Of a stretch of 11,626 nt of DNA, positions 1 to 9,800 are shown in pieces; the first letter of the stretch is position 1, and every line of letters begins with the position of its first letter. The stretch comes from Saliniplasma sp051745305 (lineage in GTDB: Archaea; Thermoplasmatota; Thermoplasmata; Halarchaeoplasmatales; Halarchaeoplasmataceae): assembly GCA_051745305.1 (NCBI GenBank), contig JBNJDY010000049.1:1-11626 (forward strand). Reading direction: 5' to 3'. The notes beneath the pieces are model-generated. The model had not been told where the DNA came from, made no database searches, and saw only the letters and a list, made by a program, of their open reading frames with translations. A program made the translations under genes and the position numbers.

Positions 1-1
1 C

Positions 2-322
2 TGGGATGTTGAAGCTTCTGGCCTAGATGACAGCAATGGAGGTACAGGACTAACAACCGATGAGATGGCGGGAGAAAGCGCACCAAACAACATGGAAGGA
101 TTCGATTTCGAAGATTCCTGGGAAACGGTCGTAGAGGATGACGAAGATTCTGCTGAAGACGGCTATCCGATCCTGCAGGACTTAGATAGGGAAGATCAGC
201 TAAGAGCTCAAGGTATTTATCATGAAAAGGAAGACGACGATGATGGTATCCCTGGATTCACGATGCTACTCCTTGCTCTAGCAACGATAATAACGATGGC
301 GGTCTACTGGAAGAAACGCTGA
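2..322 (+). CDS. C-terminal end of a surface protein with a PGF-CTERM-type sorting signal (5' partial)
   Basis: The reading frame is open to the left edge of the window, so this is the last ~106 residues of a longer protein; the ATG at 65 is probably internal. The visible part is very acidic (Asp/Glu runs, including DDDD) and ends with GIPGF, a hydrophobic helix (TMLLLALATIITMAVYW) and a basic KKR tail. That arrangement of PGF motif, helix and basic tail matches PGF-CTERM signals, which archaeosortase A processes on S-layer and other surface glycoproteins. I infer export, removal of the helix and anchoring at the cell surface. The protein's main domain lies outside the window, so its role is unknown. 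It could instead be a plain C-terminally anchored membrane protein if the PGF is coincidental. The acidic stalk before the helix resembles the linker of other anchored surface proteins. Confidence 0.8.
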   Translation, partial: WDVEASGLDDSNGGTGLTTDEMAGESAPNNMEGFDFEDSWETVVEDDEDSAEDGYPILQDLDREDQLRAQGIYHEKEDDDDGIPGFTMLLLALATIITMAVYWKKR

Positions 323-335
323 ACCAGGAGAGCAC

Positions 336-341
336 TTTTTT
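336..341 (+). terminator. T-tract terminator after the surface protein gene
   Basis: A run of six T residues begins 14 nt after the stop codon of the upstream gene and no strong hairpin precedes it. Oligo-T tracts alone can terminate archaeal transcription, so this is a plausible 3' end. Evidence is the tract and its position only. Confidence 0.4.
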
Positions 342-490
342 ACCTTTGCAATCTAGTTAATACGAACTAATCTAGTGATCAAAATTTATTTCTTTATGGA
401 CCTATAGTCTCGGAATATAGTCAGCCTGTATCTACAAAGATTGCATTATCTCTACACGATTTAAAAAAAACACTACATCAACTCGTTAAA

Positions 491-520
491 ATTATATATT
501 AGATGGTTTCTCATATAAAT
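491..520 (+). promoter_or_regulatory. TATA-box candidates for the transporter operon
   Basis: Two AT-rich TATA-like elements lie here: ATTATATATT (491-500) and TCATATAAAT (511-520). They would place transcription starts near 523 or 543, giving a 5' leader of roughly 36-56 nt before the ATG at 579. Unlike the other first genes here, this gene therefore seems to have a leader, and it has an AGGTG ribosome-binding motif at 569-573. Which element is used cannot be decided by eye. Confidence 0.35.
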
Positions 521-534
521 CCGGCAATGTTTTC

Positions 535-564
535 CTGTTTCCAGCCACCCAATCCAGGAAACAG
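535..564 (+). repeat. 8-bp inverted repeat (hairpin or operator) just upstream of the transporter operon
   Basis: CTGTTTCC (535-542) and GGAAACAG (557-564) form a perfect 8-bp inverted repeat around a 14-nt loop. It lies downstream of the TATA candidates and ends 5 nt before the AGGTG ribosome-binding motif. It could be an operator for a dimeric regulator or an mRNA hairpin that limits access to the ribosome-binding site. No regulator is visible, so the function is inference. Confidence 0.45.
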
Positions 565-578
565 CATAAGGTGGTTTC

Positions 579-794
579 ATGGAAGAGAGAATTATCTGCT
601 GGCTAAAGGAAAACAGATTGGTTTGGATGATCTTATTCGGAGCTATATTCATACTTTCTATCGACTTCTGGAATTGGGAACTTGACTTGCTGGTTTTCGG
701 TTTTTTACCGATCTGGGTTCTAAGACTGTTGATATTACAGGTACTGCTATCAATTCTGATATATCTGTTTGTTAAATTCTACTGGAGGGACTGA
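579..794 (+). CDS. Small membrane protein, DUF3311-like partner of the sodium:solute symporter
   Basis: This 71-residue protein has two predicted membrane helices (about residues 13-31 and 38-65) joined by a short FWNWE segment, with a FGFLPIW motif at the start of the second helix. Small proteins of the DUF3311 type have this size and a similar G-[FL]-P-x-[FW]-hydrophobic pattern. They are commonly encoded immediately upstream of SSS-family transporters, where they are thought to act as an accessory subunit. The start is ATG at 579, supported by AGGTG at 569-573. The stop codon (792-794) is 1 nt before the TTG start of the symporter, and the symporter's ribosome-binding site lies inside this gene's last codons, so the two are co-transcribed and probably translationally coupled. 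Family assignment is by pattern and context, not by alignment. An unrelated small membrane protein remains possible. Confidence 0.72.
   Translation: MEERIICWLKENRLVWMILFGAIFILSIDFWNWELDLLVFGFLPIWVLRLLILQVLLSILIYLFVKFYWRD
784..789 (+). promoter_or_regulatory. Ribosome-binding site that fixes the symporter start at TTG 796
   Basis: GGAGGG ends 6 nt before TTG at 796 and matches the archaeal anti-Shine-Dalgarno complement. No such motif precedes the in-frame TTG at 769, which would also overlap the upstream gene by 26 nt. This favours the start at 796. Confidence 0.7.
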
Positions 795-795
795 T

Positions 796-2211
796 TTGAA
801 CACGACACTTTTAGTTCTGAGTATAATAACATCTTACCTTACCTTCACTCTACTCCTCGGAGTTTACGGTTATAAAATTTCTAAGAAAAATGTACAGGAT
901 TACTTCTTAGCTAGCAGGAAGATCGGTCCTTTCGTCCTTTTTTTTACTCTAGCCGCAACTAATTTTTCAGCATTCACATTCCTTGGATTCGCTGGAGAAG
1001 CCTACACGTCAGGATATGCGTTTTACGGGATAATGGGTTTTGGAACTTCGTTCACAGCGCTTTCATTCTACATAATCGGGAGGAAGGTGTGGATTTTAGG
1101 TAAAGAAAAGGGATACATCACTCCACCAGAGTTGATAGGGGGAGAAACAAATAGTCACAGTTTAAGGATGTTGTACGTTGCTGTTATGGTGATCTTCACT
1201 CTCCCTTATCTAGCCGTTCAACCAATGAGTGCTGGATTTGTACTGAGCGCCCTTACCAACGGAGCGATACCATATTTCTATGGTGCGGTATTCCTAACCG
1301 TATTCATAATCGTTTACGTTTTCCTAGGTGGCATGAGAACCATCGCATGGACCGACGTTCTACAGGGTCTTATGATGATCTTCCTTCTCCTCACAGCCGT
1401 GATAGTTTTAGCATACAATCTTGGAGGTTTACAGGCGGCCCATGAACAAGCTAGGTCTGTAGATCCCGGATTGTTTATAAGATCCGGAACTATCTCGATC
1501 AAGATCTGGTTCAGTTTCTCGATATTATGGTCTTTTTGCAATCCGATGTTCCCACAGCTCTTCCAGAGATTCTTCATCTCGGATAGCGAGAAGAGTCTGC
1601 AGAGAGCGTCCATGATATATCCCCTGGTTACTGGTTTCCTATTCTTATTACCTATCATGATAGGAGTGATGGGGAGAGGAGCTATACCCGAATTGAGCGC
1701 TCAGGAAGCAGACAGTATCCTACCGATGATGCTGGAAAGGTATGCACCGCTCTGGCTCTCGGCATTGATAATGAGTGGAGGTTTCGCAGCGTTCATGTCC
1801 ACTGCCGATAGTCAACTCCTTACTATGAGTTCTATGTTCACTAGAGATATTTTTCACCCTTACGTTCCCTTCGATAGTGATGATTTTGACTACTCGCTGG
1901 GTCATATTATGGTGATTGTTTTGGCGGTAGTAGGGCTTGCTATAGCGTATAAACCCCCCGCGACCATATTCACCATAGTTACGTGGGCTTTCACCGGCTT
2001 AGCCATACTGTACCCATCTACGCTGGGAGTCTTATACTGGAAGGCCGACGCTAAAGCTTGTATTTTATCCATATCTACAGGTCTGTTCATGCTGCTATTA
2101 TACCAATTCAAGCTGATACAGGACTTTGGATTTCTGCCAGCGATACCGATAGTCCTGGTTTCGGGGCTGGTTTTATTCGTAAGCCATCATGTGATCAGAT
2201 CAAGACTTTAA
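796..2211 (+). CDS. Sodium:solute symporter (SSS family)
   Basis: A 471-residue polytopic membrane protein, of normal SSS-family length, with about 13 hydrophobic segments. It would import an organic solute driven by the sodium gradient. The family signatures are clear: the first-helix region NFSAFTFLGFAGEAYTSGY (about 55-73), GGMRTIAWTDVLQG (178-191), and AAFMSTADSQLLTMSSMFTRD (about 331-351). The last includes the Ser pair that, with backbone groups of the first core helix, makes the Na2 sodium site in vSGLT-type structures. The substrate cannot be read from sequence: PanF-, PutP- and monocarboxylate-type members share these motifs. The start is TTG at 796, chosen for its GGAGGG site and 1-nt spacing from the upstream gene. 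The 3' end overlaps the convergent BtpA-like gene by 12 bp. The DUF3311-like partner suggests a carboxylate or amino-acid-type substrate, which is a weak inference. Confidence 0.93.
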   Translation: MNTTLLVLSIITSYLTFTLLLGVYGYKISKKNVQDYFLASRKIGPFVLFFTLAATNFSAFTFLGFAGEAYTSGYAFYGIMGFGTSFTALSFYIIGRKVWILGKEKGYITPPELIGGETNSHSLRMLYVAVMVIFTLPYLAVQPMSAGFVLSALTNGAIPYFYGAVFLTVFIIVYVFLGGMRTIAWTDVLQGLMMIFLLLTAVIVLAYNLGGLQAAHEQARSVDPGLFIRSGTISIKIWFSFSILWSFCNPMFPQLFQRFFISDSEKSLQRASMIYPLVTGFLFLLPIMIGVMGRGAIPELSAQEADSILPMMLERYAPLWLSALIMSGGFAAFMSTADSQLLTMSSMFTRDIFHPYVPFDSDDFDYSLGHIMVIVLAVVGLAIAYKPPATIFTIVTWAFTGLAILYPSTLGVLYWKADAKACILSISTGLFMLLLYQFKLIQDFGFLPAIPIVLVSGLVLFVSHHVIRSRL

Positions 2212-2970
2212 AAGCCGCACAAAGTTCTCAACCCTGGTTCGGTTCACTTTATTCTCAGTGATTCCGCCGTGTTTGAAAGCACTGCCGATGATAGCTCCGT
2301 TGGAATATTTTAAAATTTCATTTACATTGCTTAAACGGACTCCAGAACCAACTAAAACAGGTACTTCTACTGTGTTCTTTATCTTCTTCAAATCTCCAAT
2401 ATCTACAGGTTCATTTGTTCTTGGACCCGAAACGATCACGGCGTCTGCACACCCCCTTTCTACGGCATCTCTTGCAGCGGTTTCAATACTTTCAGGGTAA
2501 AAGGTTTTACCATGCTTCACATGTATATCTGAGAAAATAGATGCGTTTATTCCGTTTTCTTTTTTGAACCGTTGGATCTTATCAGATTCTCCTTCAATCA
2601 CTCCCTGTTCAGTCATGGTGATACCTACGTACACATTGACTCTAACAAAATCTAATTCTAAATCTCCAGCGATTTTAAGAGCGGACTTCCAATCGTTGCG
2701 TAAAACGTTCACACCCATGGGGAGTTCGGTCTCATCTTTGATTTGAGAACAGATCTTTAAAAAAGCATCATAAGTTTCTTCAGAGACTTTAAGTGGGTAT
2801 GGTTTATCACCATAGTTTTCAACCAGTACCGCATCTACACCTCCTCTTTCGAGAGCACGGGCATCCTGAAGAGCTGATCCAACTATATCTTGTGAATCTT
2901 CATACCCGGGTGATCCTGGAAGAGGGTCAAGATGAACCATCCCTATCAATGTACCATCTTCGATCTTCAT
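2200..2970 (-). CDS. BtpA/SgcQ family protein (TIM-barrel)
   Basis: This 256-residue soluble protein matches the BtpA/SgcQ family along its whole length. Visible motifs are GMVHLDPLPGSPG (10-22), VENYGD (50-55), MGVNVLRND (85-93), FVRVNVYVG (108-116), FSDIHVKH (146-153), DAVIVSGPRT (176-185), PVLVGSGV (204-211) and IIGSAFK (227-233). The alternating pattern and the C-terminal GSG and IGS phosphate-loop-like motifs fit a phosphate-binding TIM barrel. The cyanobacterial founder BtpA affects photosystem I assembly and SgcQ sits in an E. coli sugar operon. In archaea the reaction is unknown, and a role in sugar or nucleoside phosphate metabolism is only a guess. The start is ATG at 2970, with no Shine-Dalgarno sequence but a TATA-like element 27-29 nt upstream, so it is probably leaderless. 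It converges on the symporter with a 12-bp overlap and diverges from the gene at 3046. Confidence 0.93.
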   Translation of the reverse strand: MKIEDGTLIGMVHLDPLPGSPGYEDSQDIVGSALQDARALERGGVDAVLVENYGDKPYPLKVSEETYDAFLKICSQIKDETELPMGVNVLRNDWKSALKIAGDLELDFVRVNVYVGITMTEQGVIEGESDKIQRFKKENGINASIFSDIHVKHGKTFYPESIETAARDAVERGCADAVIVSGPRTNEPVDIGDLKKIKNTVEVPVLVGSGVRLSNVNEILKYSNGAIIGSAFKHGGITENKVNRTRVENFVRLLKS

Positions 2971-2993
2971 CAGATATCGATAACAAACTGCTC

Positions 2994-3005
2994 TTTAATA
3001 TTATT
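2994..3005 (-). promoter_or_regulatory. TATA box for the leaderless BtpA-like gene
   Basis: Read on the minus strand, this AT-rich element (AATAATATTAAA) is centred about 28 nt upstream of the A of the start codon. That is the spacing expected if transcription starts at the ATG. No ribosome-binding motif precedes the start. Confidence 0.5.
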
Positions 3006-3012
3006 GATGGCA

Positions 3013-3022
3013 AGATTTATAA
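3013..3022 (+). promoter_or_regulatory. TATA box for the membrane glycoprotein gene at 3046
   Basis: GATTTATAAC is centred about 28 nt upstream of ATG 3046, which places the transcription start at or next to that ATG. Together with the element for the divergent BtpA-like gene it fills the 75-bp region between the two starts. It also supports ATG 3046 over the more upstream in-frame ATG at 2932. Confidence 0.55.
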
Positions 3023-3045
3023 CAAACGATTCATCCCTTCTCGCA

Positions 3046-3885
3046 ATGCTTGATTATCTCAGCTCTAAGATGGTTTGGATCGTGGCAGCGATAGTAATGA
3101 CTAGCAGTATTATGGGGATATTCGTATGGCAGCGGGAGAGTTCAGATGAGTTAGAATTGGAGATCCGAGCTAGAGGTATTCGAGATATCGTTAACAAATT
3201 CTGTAACACCGACGGTGAAGTCAAAGCCGAAATCTCTTTTAATGAAAGTACCTCATCGGATTTAAAACTGAAACCAACTATAAATGACAAACCGTATAAA
3301 CTCAATTTTACGTCATCTGGTTTATTTTTGAACCAAGATCGGAAAAGTGTCTGGAATCGCTTTACAAAAGAAGTTTACATTTTCAACCCGAACTTACTTG
3401 ATAGTGGAACTTCGATTGGTATCTTAGACAGGATCAACATCGAAAACCATCATATGTCGATCTCTAGCCATGAAGATTTCATCATAGAAACAAAAGAGTT
3501 CAACGATATACATCATGTTTTTATCTACAGAGAAATCGATGATGAGATTAAAAACGAAACTCGAAGGATAAAAAATATCATAGAACAAGTTACCGACTGG
3601 ACTATAGAAGAACCTGAGGATCGGAGAAATATCACTGTGGAAAAGAACATGACTTTCAAAAACGATTATTACTATGTCAACACAGATACTCTGGCTCCAG
3701 TGAACACAGATAATCTGTATCTTTGGAAACCAGAAACGAATTCTACCACAAGGGAAAGTCTAGAGAAAAGGTCTATAGAACATCGTGAAATTTACGTGGA
3801 TCGTCAGCAAAATATCACTGTACAAACAAAATTGATGGATATAGATGGAAATATTACCGTTTTGAACTATCTATACAAACCTTGA
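3046..3885 (+). CDS. Membrane-anchored exported protein of unknown function, rich in N-glycosylation sites
   Basis: A 279-residue protein with one N-terminal hydrophobic helix (about residues 9-28, MVWIVAAIVMTSSIMGIFVW), a charged helical segment (33-52) and an otherwise polar, beta-rich body. At least eight Asn-x-Ser/Thr sequons (NES, NFT, NET, NIT, NMT, NST and two more NIT) fit an extracellular, N-glycosylated domain. The layout resembles archaeal pilin-like or minor-pilin proteins, but no diagnostic prepilin cleavage motif is clear. I do not recognise the family. The frame is open back to 2932, but that start lies inside the divergent BtpA-like gene. ATG 3046 has a TATA box at leaderless spacing, and ATG 3070 is another possible start. 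The gene converges on the giant surface protein with a 2-bp gap between stop codons, so the two may act together at the cell surface. Confidence 0.75.
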   Translation: MLDYLSSKMVWIVAAIVMTSSIMGIFVWQRESSDELELEIRARGIRDIVNKFCNTDGEVKAEISFNESTSSDLKLKPTINDKPYKLNFTSSGLFLNQDRKSVWNRFTKEVYIFNPNLLDSGTSIGILDRINIENHHMSISSHEDFIIETKEFNDIHHVFIYREIDDEIKNETRRIKNIIEQVTDWTIEEPEDRRNITVEKNMTFKNDYYYVNTDTLAPVNTDNLYLWKPETNSTTRESLEKRSIEHREIYVDRQQNITVQTKLMDIDGNITVLNYLYKP

Positions 3886-3887
3886 AG

Positions 3888-6800
3888 TTACCATTGGACT
3901 AACTGCCCCTTAACAAGAGTTATTTCATTACCCGATTCTACTTCAAATTCGATACGCCACTCACCGAGATCTTTACCGATGATCGATGCGATTGCTGGTA
4001 CGTTGACAGAAAATCCAACTGTTGATGCATCCTCTAACCCAACTTCAACTGAAAGAACTGTTTCTTCTAATATAGATGATGGTAAACTATCCACATTACA
4101 ATTTGGTCTTCTTTCAACTATGCTTTGAAGCAGGTGTCTAACCTGCTGACCTATCCATTTTATAAAATCTAGAACACCTTCAGCTGAAGCTAAACCGAAT
4201 GAAATAATGACATCTATTTGATTTACAGTACATGAGAAAAACAACTCTATTGAATCAAGTATAGATTGTAAAAATCGTATCAATTCTTCTAATAACAGAT
4301 CCGCAAATGTTCTAACGAACTCTACGATATAATCCAAATTGAAGTTGGAATCCCGCATATACTCGACCGTGTTCCAGAAAGCATTGTTTATCGAACCGCG
4401 AATCACATCTGATGATATGTTACGTACATCTATATATGAGATCTTCAGACCGAAGTCAAAATTTGACACTACTACAGGTCCTATGGGTATTGATACAGCT
4501 TTCAAAGCAGGGAATACGTCTCCAGTACTGTATTCTTCTGTTTCTTTTTCAGGCTCTTCGTCTTTTTCAATCTCAGGGATTTCAAGATGTAATATAGCAC
4601 CATCGCCTTCTTTGCCGAACTGTCCTTGGGATTGGAACCAACTATCATATACCGAAATCGGAGCGCTAGCTCTTGCAAAAGGATCTATCTGCCATAGTAT
4701 GTTCATGGAATCAGAAGATAAAGAACCGTTGGCAATAACGTTATTATCCAAAACATAAAGTTCTAGATCTATAGTAGTGCCTAAAGCCGATCCATTTACG
4801 TCGAGTTTGAGATATACGTCACGATATGTATCCGTATTGGGTAATCTTTTGTCTTTACCATCCTCGTAAACATCTATACCCATATTGATACCCAATAGAG
4901 ATAACGTAGCTGCGAAATCCTGCAATCTATCCCTATTATCTAAAATGGTTTCCGCTAAGCTTCTCAAAGTCGTGCTTACCAAGTTCTCGACCATCTTTCC
5001 TAAGTATTCGACTAATGAAGCTGCATGCTCTTTCAAACGGTTCACAATATTGTCGAAAAGTTCTAGGACCTTGTAGAGTCCATCGAGCAGATAAGATAGT
5101 GGTTCTTTTAACAGGTCCCATATCCTGTTTAGAAAATCCAGTACGGAAGACAAATCGATGTCATCCCTAGTGTATTCAACACCTTCTAAAGCCCAACCTG
5201 ATGCAACACTGATAGATAGACCAAAACCTAGAAGGTAGGTTTCATTCAAAGACAAGAAAGCTGGTTCTTCGTCACCCAGCATGTATGGTGCTTCCTGTTT
5301 TACATCCAAAAAAACTTTAGTATCTGGGATGATGATTTCCCATTCCGTTTTAAAAGGACGGGAAGATATAGTAGTGACTTCAGTAAAATGGTGGCCACTG
5401 GGATCCGATATCTCTAAAATGTCTTCTATCTGAAGATATCCTGGTCGAAAATCTACCAGCATCTCCAATTCTTTGGAAGAATTTGTTTCGAGTGGTGAGT
5501 ATTCAAAATTATCTTCAGTCATCAATGGAACTCTATATTCTAGATTACTCATTTCAGAGCTGAGTATCATATTTGAAGTGGTTTCAGTCAAGAATTCTTC
5601 CGTCAGATCGAATAAACTTTCACCATAAGGCCCTCCTCCTATGAAAGACCATAGTTTACGCTGAAACATATTGCCCTCTATGTATTCTCCATTATCACTG
5701 ATCTTGAAGTTGATACTTACCTCCTGAGTAAGTCCATTACCTCTCATATCTCGAACGTTTTCAAGTACGAAAGTGATCTCTCTTCCAGGATCGAAACCAC
5801 CATGATCCAAGATCAAGATAGTACCTCCATTAGTCCATTCGTCCTCCCAATAACCTGGATTTGGCTCACAGCTAAATTCCAAACTTTCAGGTCTAATTTT
5901 CTTGTCAAATTGTATCACAATAGGTGAATTCGAAAGATAGTGTTCGGTCCCATCTTTAGGTGATATCTGCTCTACAGTAGGATTTGACCTATAATCTGTC
6001 CTAAATGAAAAAGGGTTAGAAGTTTCATACTCCTCCGAAGAGATCAGTGGTAATCCCTCTTCACATTCAGCTTCGATAAAAACACTGTAGTTTTGGTAGG
6101 TTGAAAAACCATCATGGGTTATCAAAACCGATTTGTTATTAGAACTCCACGTGTAAGTCAAATTATCAACATCAGGACTAAACGTCAATTCCAATGAAGA
6201 AACATTTATAGGCTTATCAAAATTGAGCCTGATATTCTCATCAAGTCTAACACCATCGTTTCCGTTTTCTGGGTTGGTCGATATAAGTGTAGGGTGATCT
6301 AAAGACTTGGTATTTAGTGTTAAGGAGAATGATCTCTGTCCATTTCTTATAAAAGATGAGTCATCGTAAAGTGAACGTATTTCCACAAGGTTAAAATCTA
6401 AATCTATCTGTGTACCAGGGGGGAATTCGTCATGATCCAAAATCAGATGAGTATTATTGTGATCCCAACTGTAAGTCCAATTCCAGTCCTGTGTTATCAA
6501 GTTATCAAAATTCCTGATAGATGCGGATTCATCCAACACAAAAACAATAGAATGCTGTATCTCGAAATCATCCAGATCATGAGGATGAATATCTGCTATT
6601 CTACCATGCATCTCAGTCCGCCATGCGATGTTGATCGGTTCAAATAAACTGGATGAAGTTCCATTATCAACATCATGAACATCTTCGATTGTCAGGTGCA
6701 TCCTTGTTTCTCGAGGATACGGTTGAACAGGGTCTAAAACCAGTGTTCTGTTTTTTTCACTCCAAAGTTCTTCAAATTCAACATGAGGGTTGATAGAATA

Positions 6801-9800
6801 TTGAAAAGATGAGGGTTCTACCGGTTCTGAAAATTTTACTTCTATCTCTGTATATGTATCCCATATATCTGATGTATCGGGATTGATATCGGTCACTCTT
6901 GGTGCGTCATCGACTAAAACATCTCTAGTTTCGGTATCAAAACCTCCTTTGTCATCCCATATTGTCAAATTGACAGTGTATATTCCCGGTTCTGAATAAT
7001 TATAGGTCACTTCTTCACCTTGGCTGCTGTTACCATCTCCAAAATCCCAAGATGTCTCAGTGATATAACCGTCTGGATCCCGACTAGAATCTATGAATGT
7101 GACATCCTGGGATTCAGTCGCAGGGTCCGGCGAAATCTCTTCGATACCTGCTATAGGAGGTACGTTGATGAATAATGTCTTTTGATCTTCATGTATCATA
7201 CCATCTTTATCCATAACCTGTAAAGTGATCTCATGTTCCCCAGAACTCATGAATCTTGCTGAACGGTTGAATCGGATCTCGTTAGATAGGTGCCCGTCTA
7301 TATTGGATTTCCATTCCACTTCCCTATAATCAGAAGAAGTGTTGCCCTGGAAGAAAACGGTATGTTGTCCTTGAGTAGCTGGATCTGGTGTGATTTCATC
7401 TATCCAAGCATATGAACTGCCACTCCTGGTGGAATAAGTATCTTTTTGGTTTTCATAACTAGTGTTATACTGATAGTCATTCAATGCCTGGATGATCAAC
7501 CCATCTTTTTCAGATACATTCTTATCAGATTCGGATATATGGATTTCCCGTTTCTTAACCTCCTCATATAAATTTTCAATTTGCTCTTTGATATCACCTG
7601 CTAAGCGGTTCACCAACACCGTCCCAAATACTCCTCCGTTTTGAATGATTTCGGAAGTTTCATGCCTTTTTATTGATCTGTTCTCCATCCAGCTAAAATC
7701 ACATTTGCCATTCACGTCATCTATATAAAAAGAAGTTTCTTTCTTGGTGATTTCGTAATAGGGACTATCTGGATCCGTCAACATATGTGCGGTTCTATTA
7801 GCACCTCTACAATGAACTCGATCATCACTTACAAGAGAATCATAATTTTCATTCAAGAAATAGATTAGATCTTCTACTTTTGGATCACCTTCCTCATGAA
7901 GTTTAGATTTCAAGATATTCGCGATCTCGTCGGGATTTTTGCGGAAATGATCAACAACATCTCTTATAGCAGCATCCACGTTTACCTGTATATCTTCCAA
8001 GAAAGATACTTCGTCTGCAGGATCAACTTCTATATTATTATACTTCTGAATGATTTCTTCAATTTTATCATTCTCGATTAACTCATCGATGAACTCGTGT
8101 ATTATCTCTTTAACGGCACTTCTGATACCGGATGGATCCTCATCTACTGAACTTTTAAAATGTTCGTTATAGAATTTTTGCCAAATTTCATCATTTCCTT
8201 CTAGTATATCTACTGGCCTAAAAGAAACCGGTCCGTCTTTCACTTCGATGTAGACCTGGCCCCGTCTGAAGTCATGGGCCTCTTTGATTTCTTCAGCACC
8301 ACACCTGACTTTAACCGGGTTACCTTCCTCATCTTCCCCTTCTTTGATTATTTCATCACATGTATGGCCTCGTTTTCTATATAGTTCTCCGTGTCCACAG
8401 CTGTAATTGTACCATTCATGTTCCTTTCCTTCTAACCTGCTAAGATAGAAAAACTTATCTTCGAACTTGTAATCTTCTGGTAAATTGGGATAACCTACTA
8501 TTTTCTCTCCATCAAATGTATCAAATCTACCATAATAATTTTTCATAAGGTTCGTATCCATCAGTCCAGACGAGATAAATATACTTCTCACCCACTCTTT
8601 CACCACTTGTACTTGCTGTGGATTTATCTCATCTTCATCATCTCCATATATGAAATCCGTAACAGATTCATAGATTTCTTCAGCTTTCTGAACTCCTTTA
8701 AATAAAAGATCTAAACCAGGTGTGACTTTAAAATTTTCAAGATGTTTCAAAACAAACTGGTCGACCAGCGCGTTCATGGTTTGAGCAACTATCATTTTGA
8801 GGTCCATTTCGACGGACTCATTTTCTTCGATCACTTTGTCATCGTAAGAGTAGCTGTGATAAAGTGTTATTATGTCTCCTGGGTCGATACGTTCTTTGGA
8901 TAGATACGTAGTTAGTAAATTGTTTAGTCTATCCCTCTTGAGATGTGTCACGTTGTTAAGTATTGAATCGACATGTTCTGGATCGTAAGAACGATAATGA
9001 TAGGCAATTTCGAACAACAATGCAAGATTTACCGCTATCTCTACATCCTTTTCGGTGATTATCTTTTCAGTAGCCTTATGTGAACCTTCGTTACCTTCGA
9101 GTGATTCCATACCATAACCGTTTAATGTTCTATACTGAGCCAATGTTGTTAGTGTGTACTCAGTTATTCTTGAAATATGGCTTTTATCGCCTCTTAAATT
9201 CGTACCAAATGTATCCATTTTGTTCTTCATGAACGGGAAAGGTACGTCGATAGTGGTATCGATATCTTTACGCTTGTTAAGATCCAGCCCTCCGTTAGAT
9301 GCAGTCAAATTTAAAGTTCCGGTAACCTCATAACAAAATGTAGTATTTCTATTGTTTAAAGTTCCTGGACCGTCGTTATTTATTACATCCCCATCTTCCT
9401 CAGGTGTAAATTCTTTAACAGACGCGGTTTGGGGGCCGATGGTCAGGTTGTGATCGGTTATTTTTACCGTCGTTCCCGCATGTTTCCATTCGCCAGAAGA
9501 CCTCCTTTCATCCATATATTCATCTAGTCTAGTTGTGAAAATTTGAGATACGTTTGCACCATCATTCACTCCAGCTTTAAAAGCACTCTGGACTCCAATA
9601 TATTTGATCTTATTTTCAATAGTATCTATCGAATTATCGATGGAATTTTCGAGTTCTGAAATCTTATCGTTTCTGAGTTCATTCTCGTAATTTATTCTAT
9701 CGACACGAGATATATATGCTGCTGCAAAAATAGATAGAAGTATGATGAGGACACCTAAAAGAGCAAATGATACGACCCCTAAATCTTCTCTCTGTTCATC

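Noticed and set aside
503..685. 60-residue open frame upstream of the symporter operon
   Set aside because: It overlaps the DUF3311-like gene in another frame, has no promoter at leaderless spacing and no ribosome-binding site, and lacks protein-like composition.
769..795. TTG at 769 as the symporter start
   Set aside because: It would overlap the upstream gene by 26 nt and has no ribosome-binding motif, while TTG 796 has GGAGGG 6 nt before it.
2932..3045. ATG 2932 as the start of the membrane glycoprotein
   Set aside because: It lies inside the divergent BtpA-like gene, would bury the membrane helix behind 38 residues, and the TATA box at 3013-3022 lies downstream of it.
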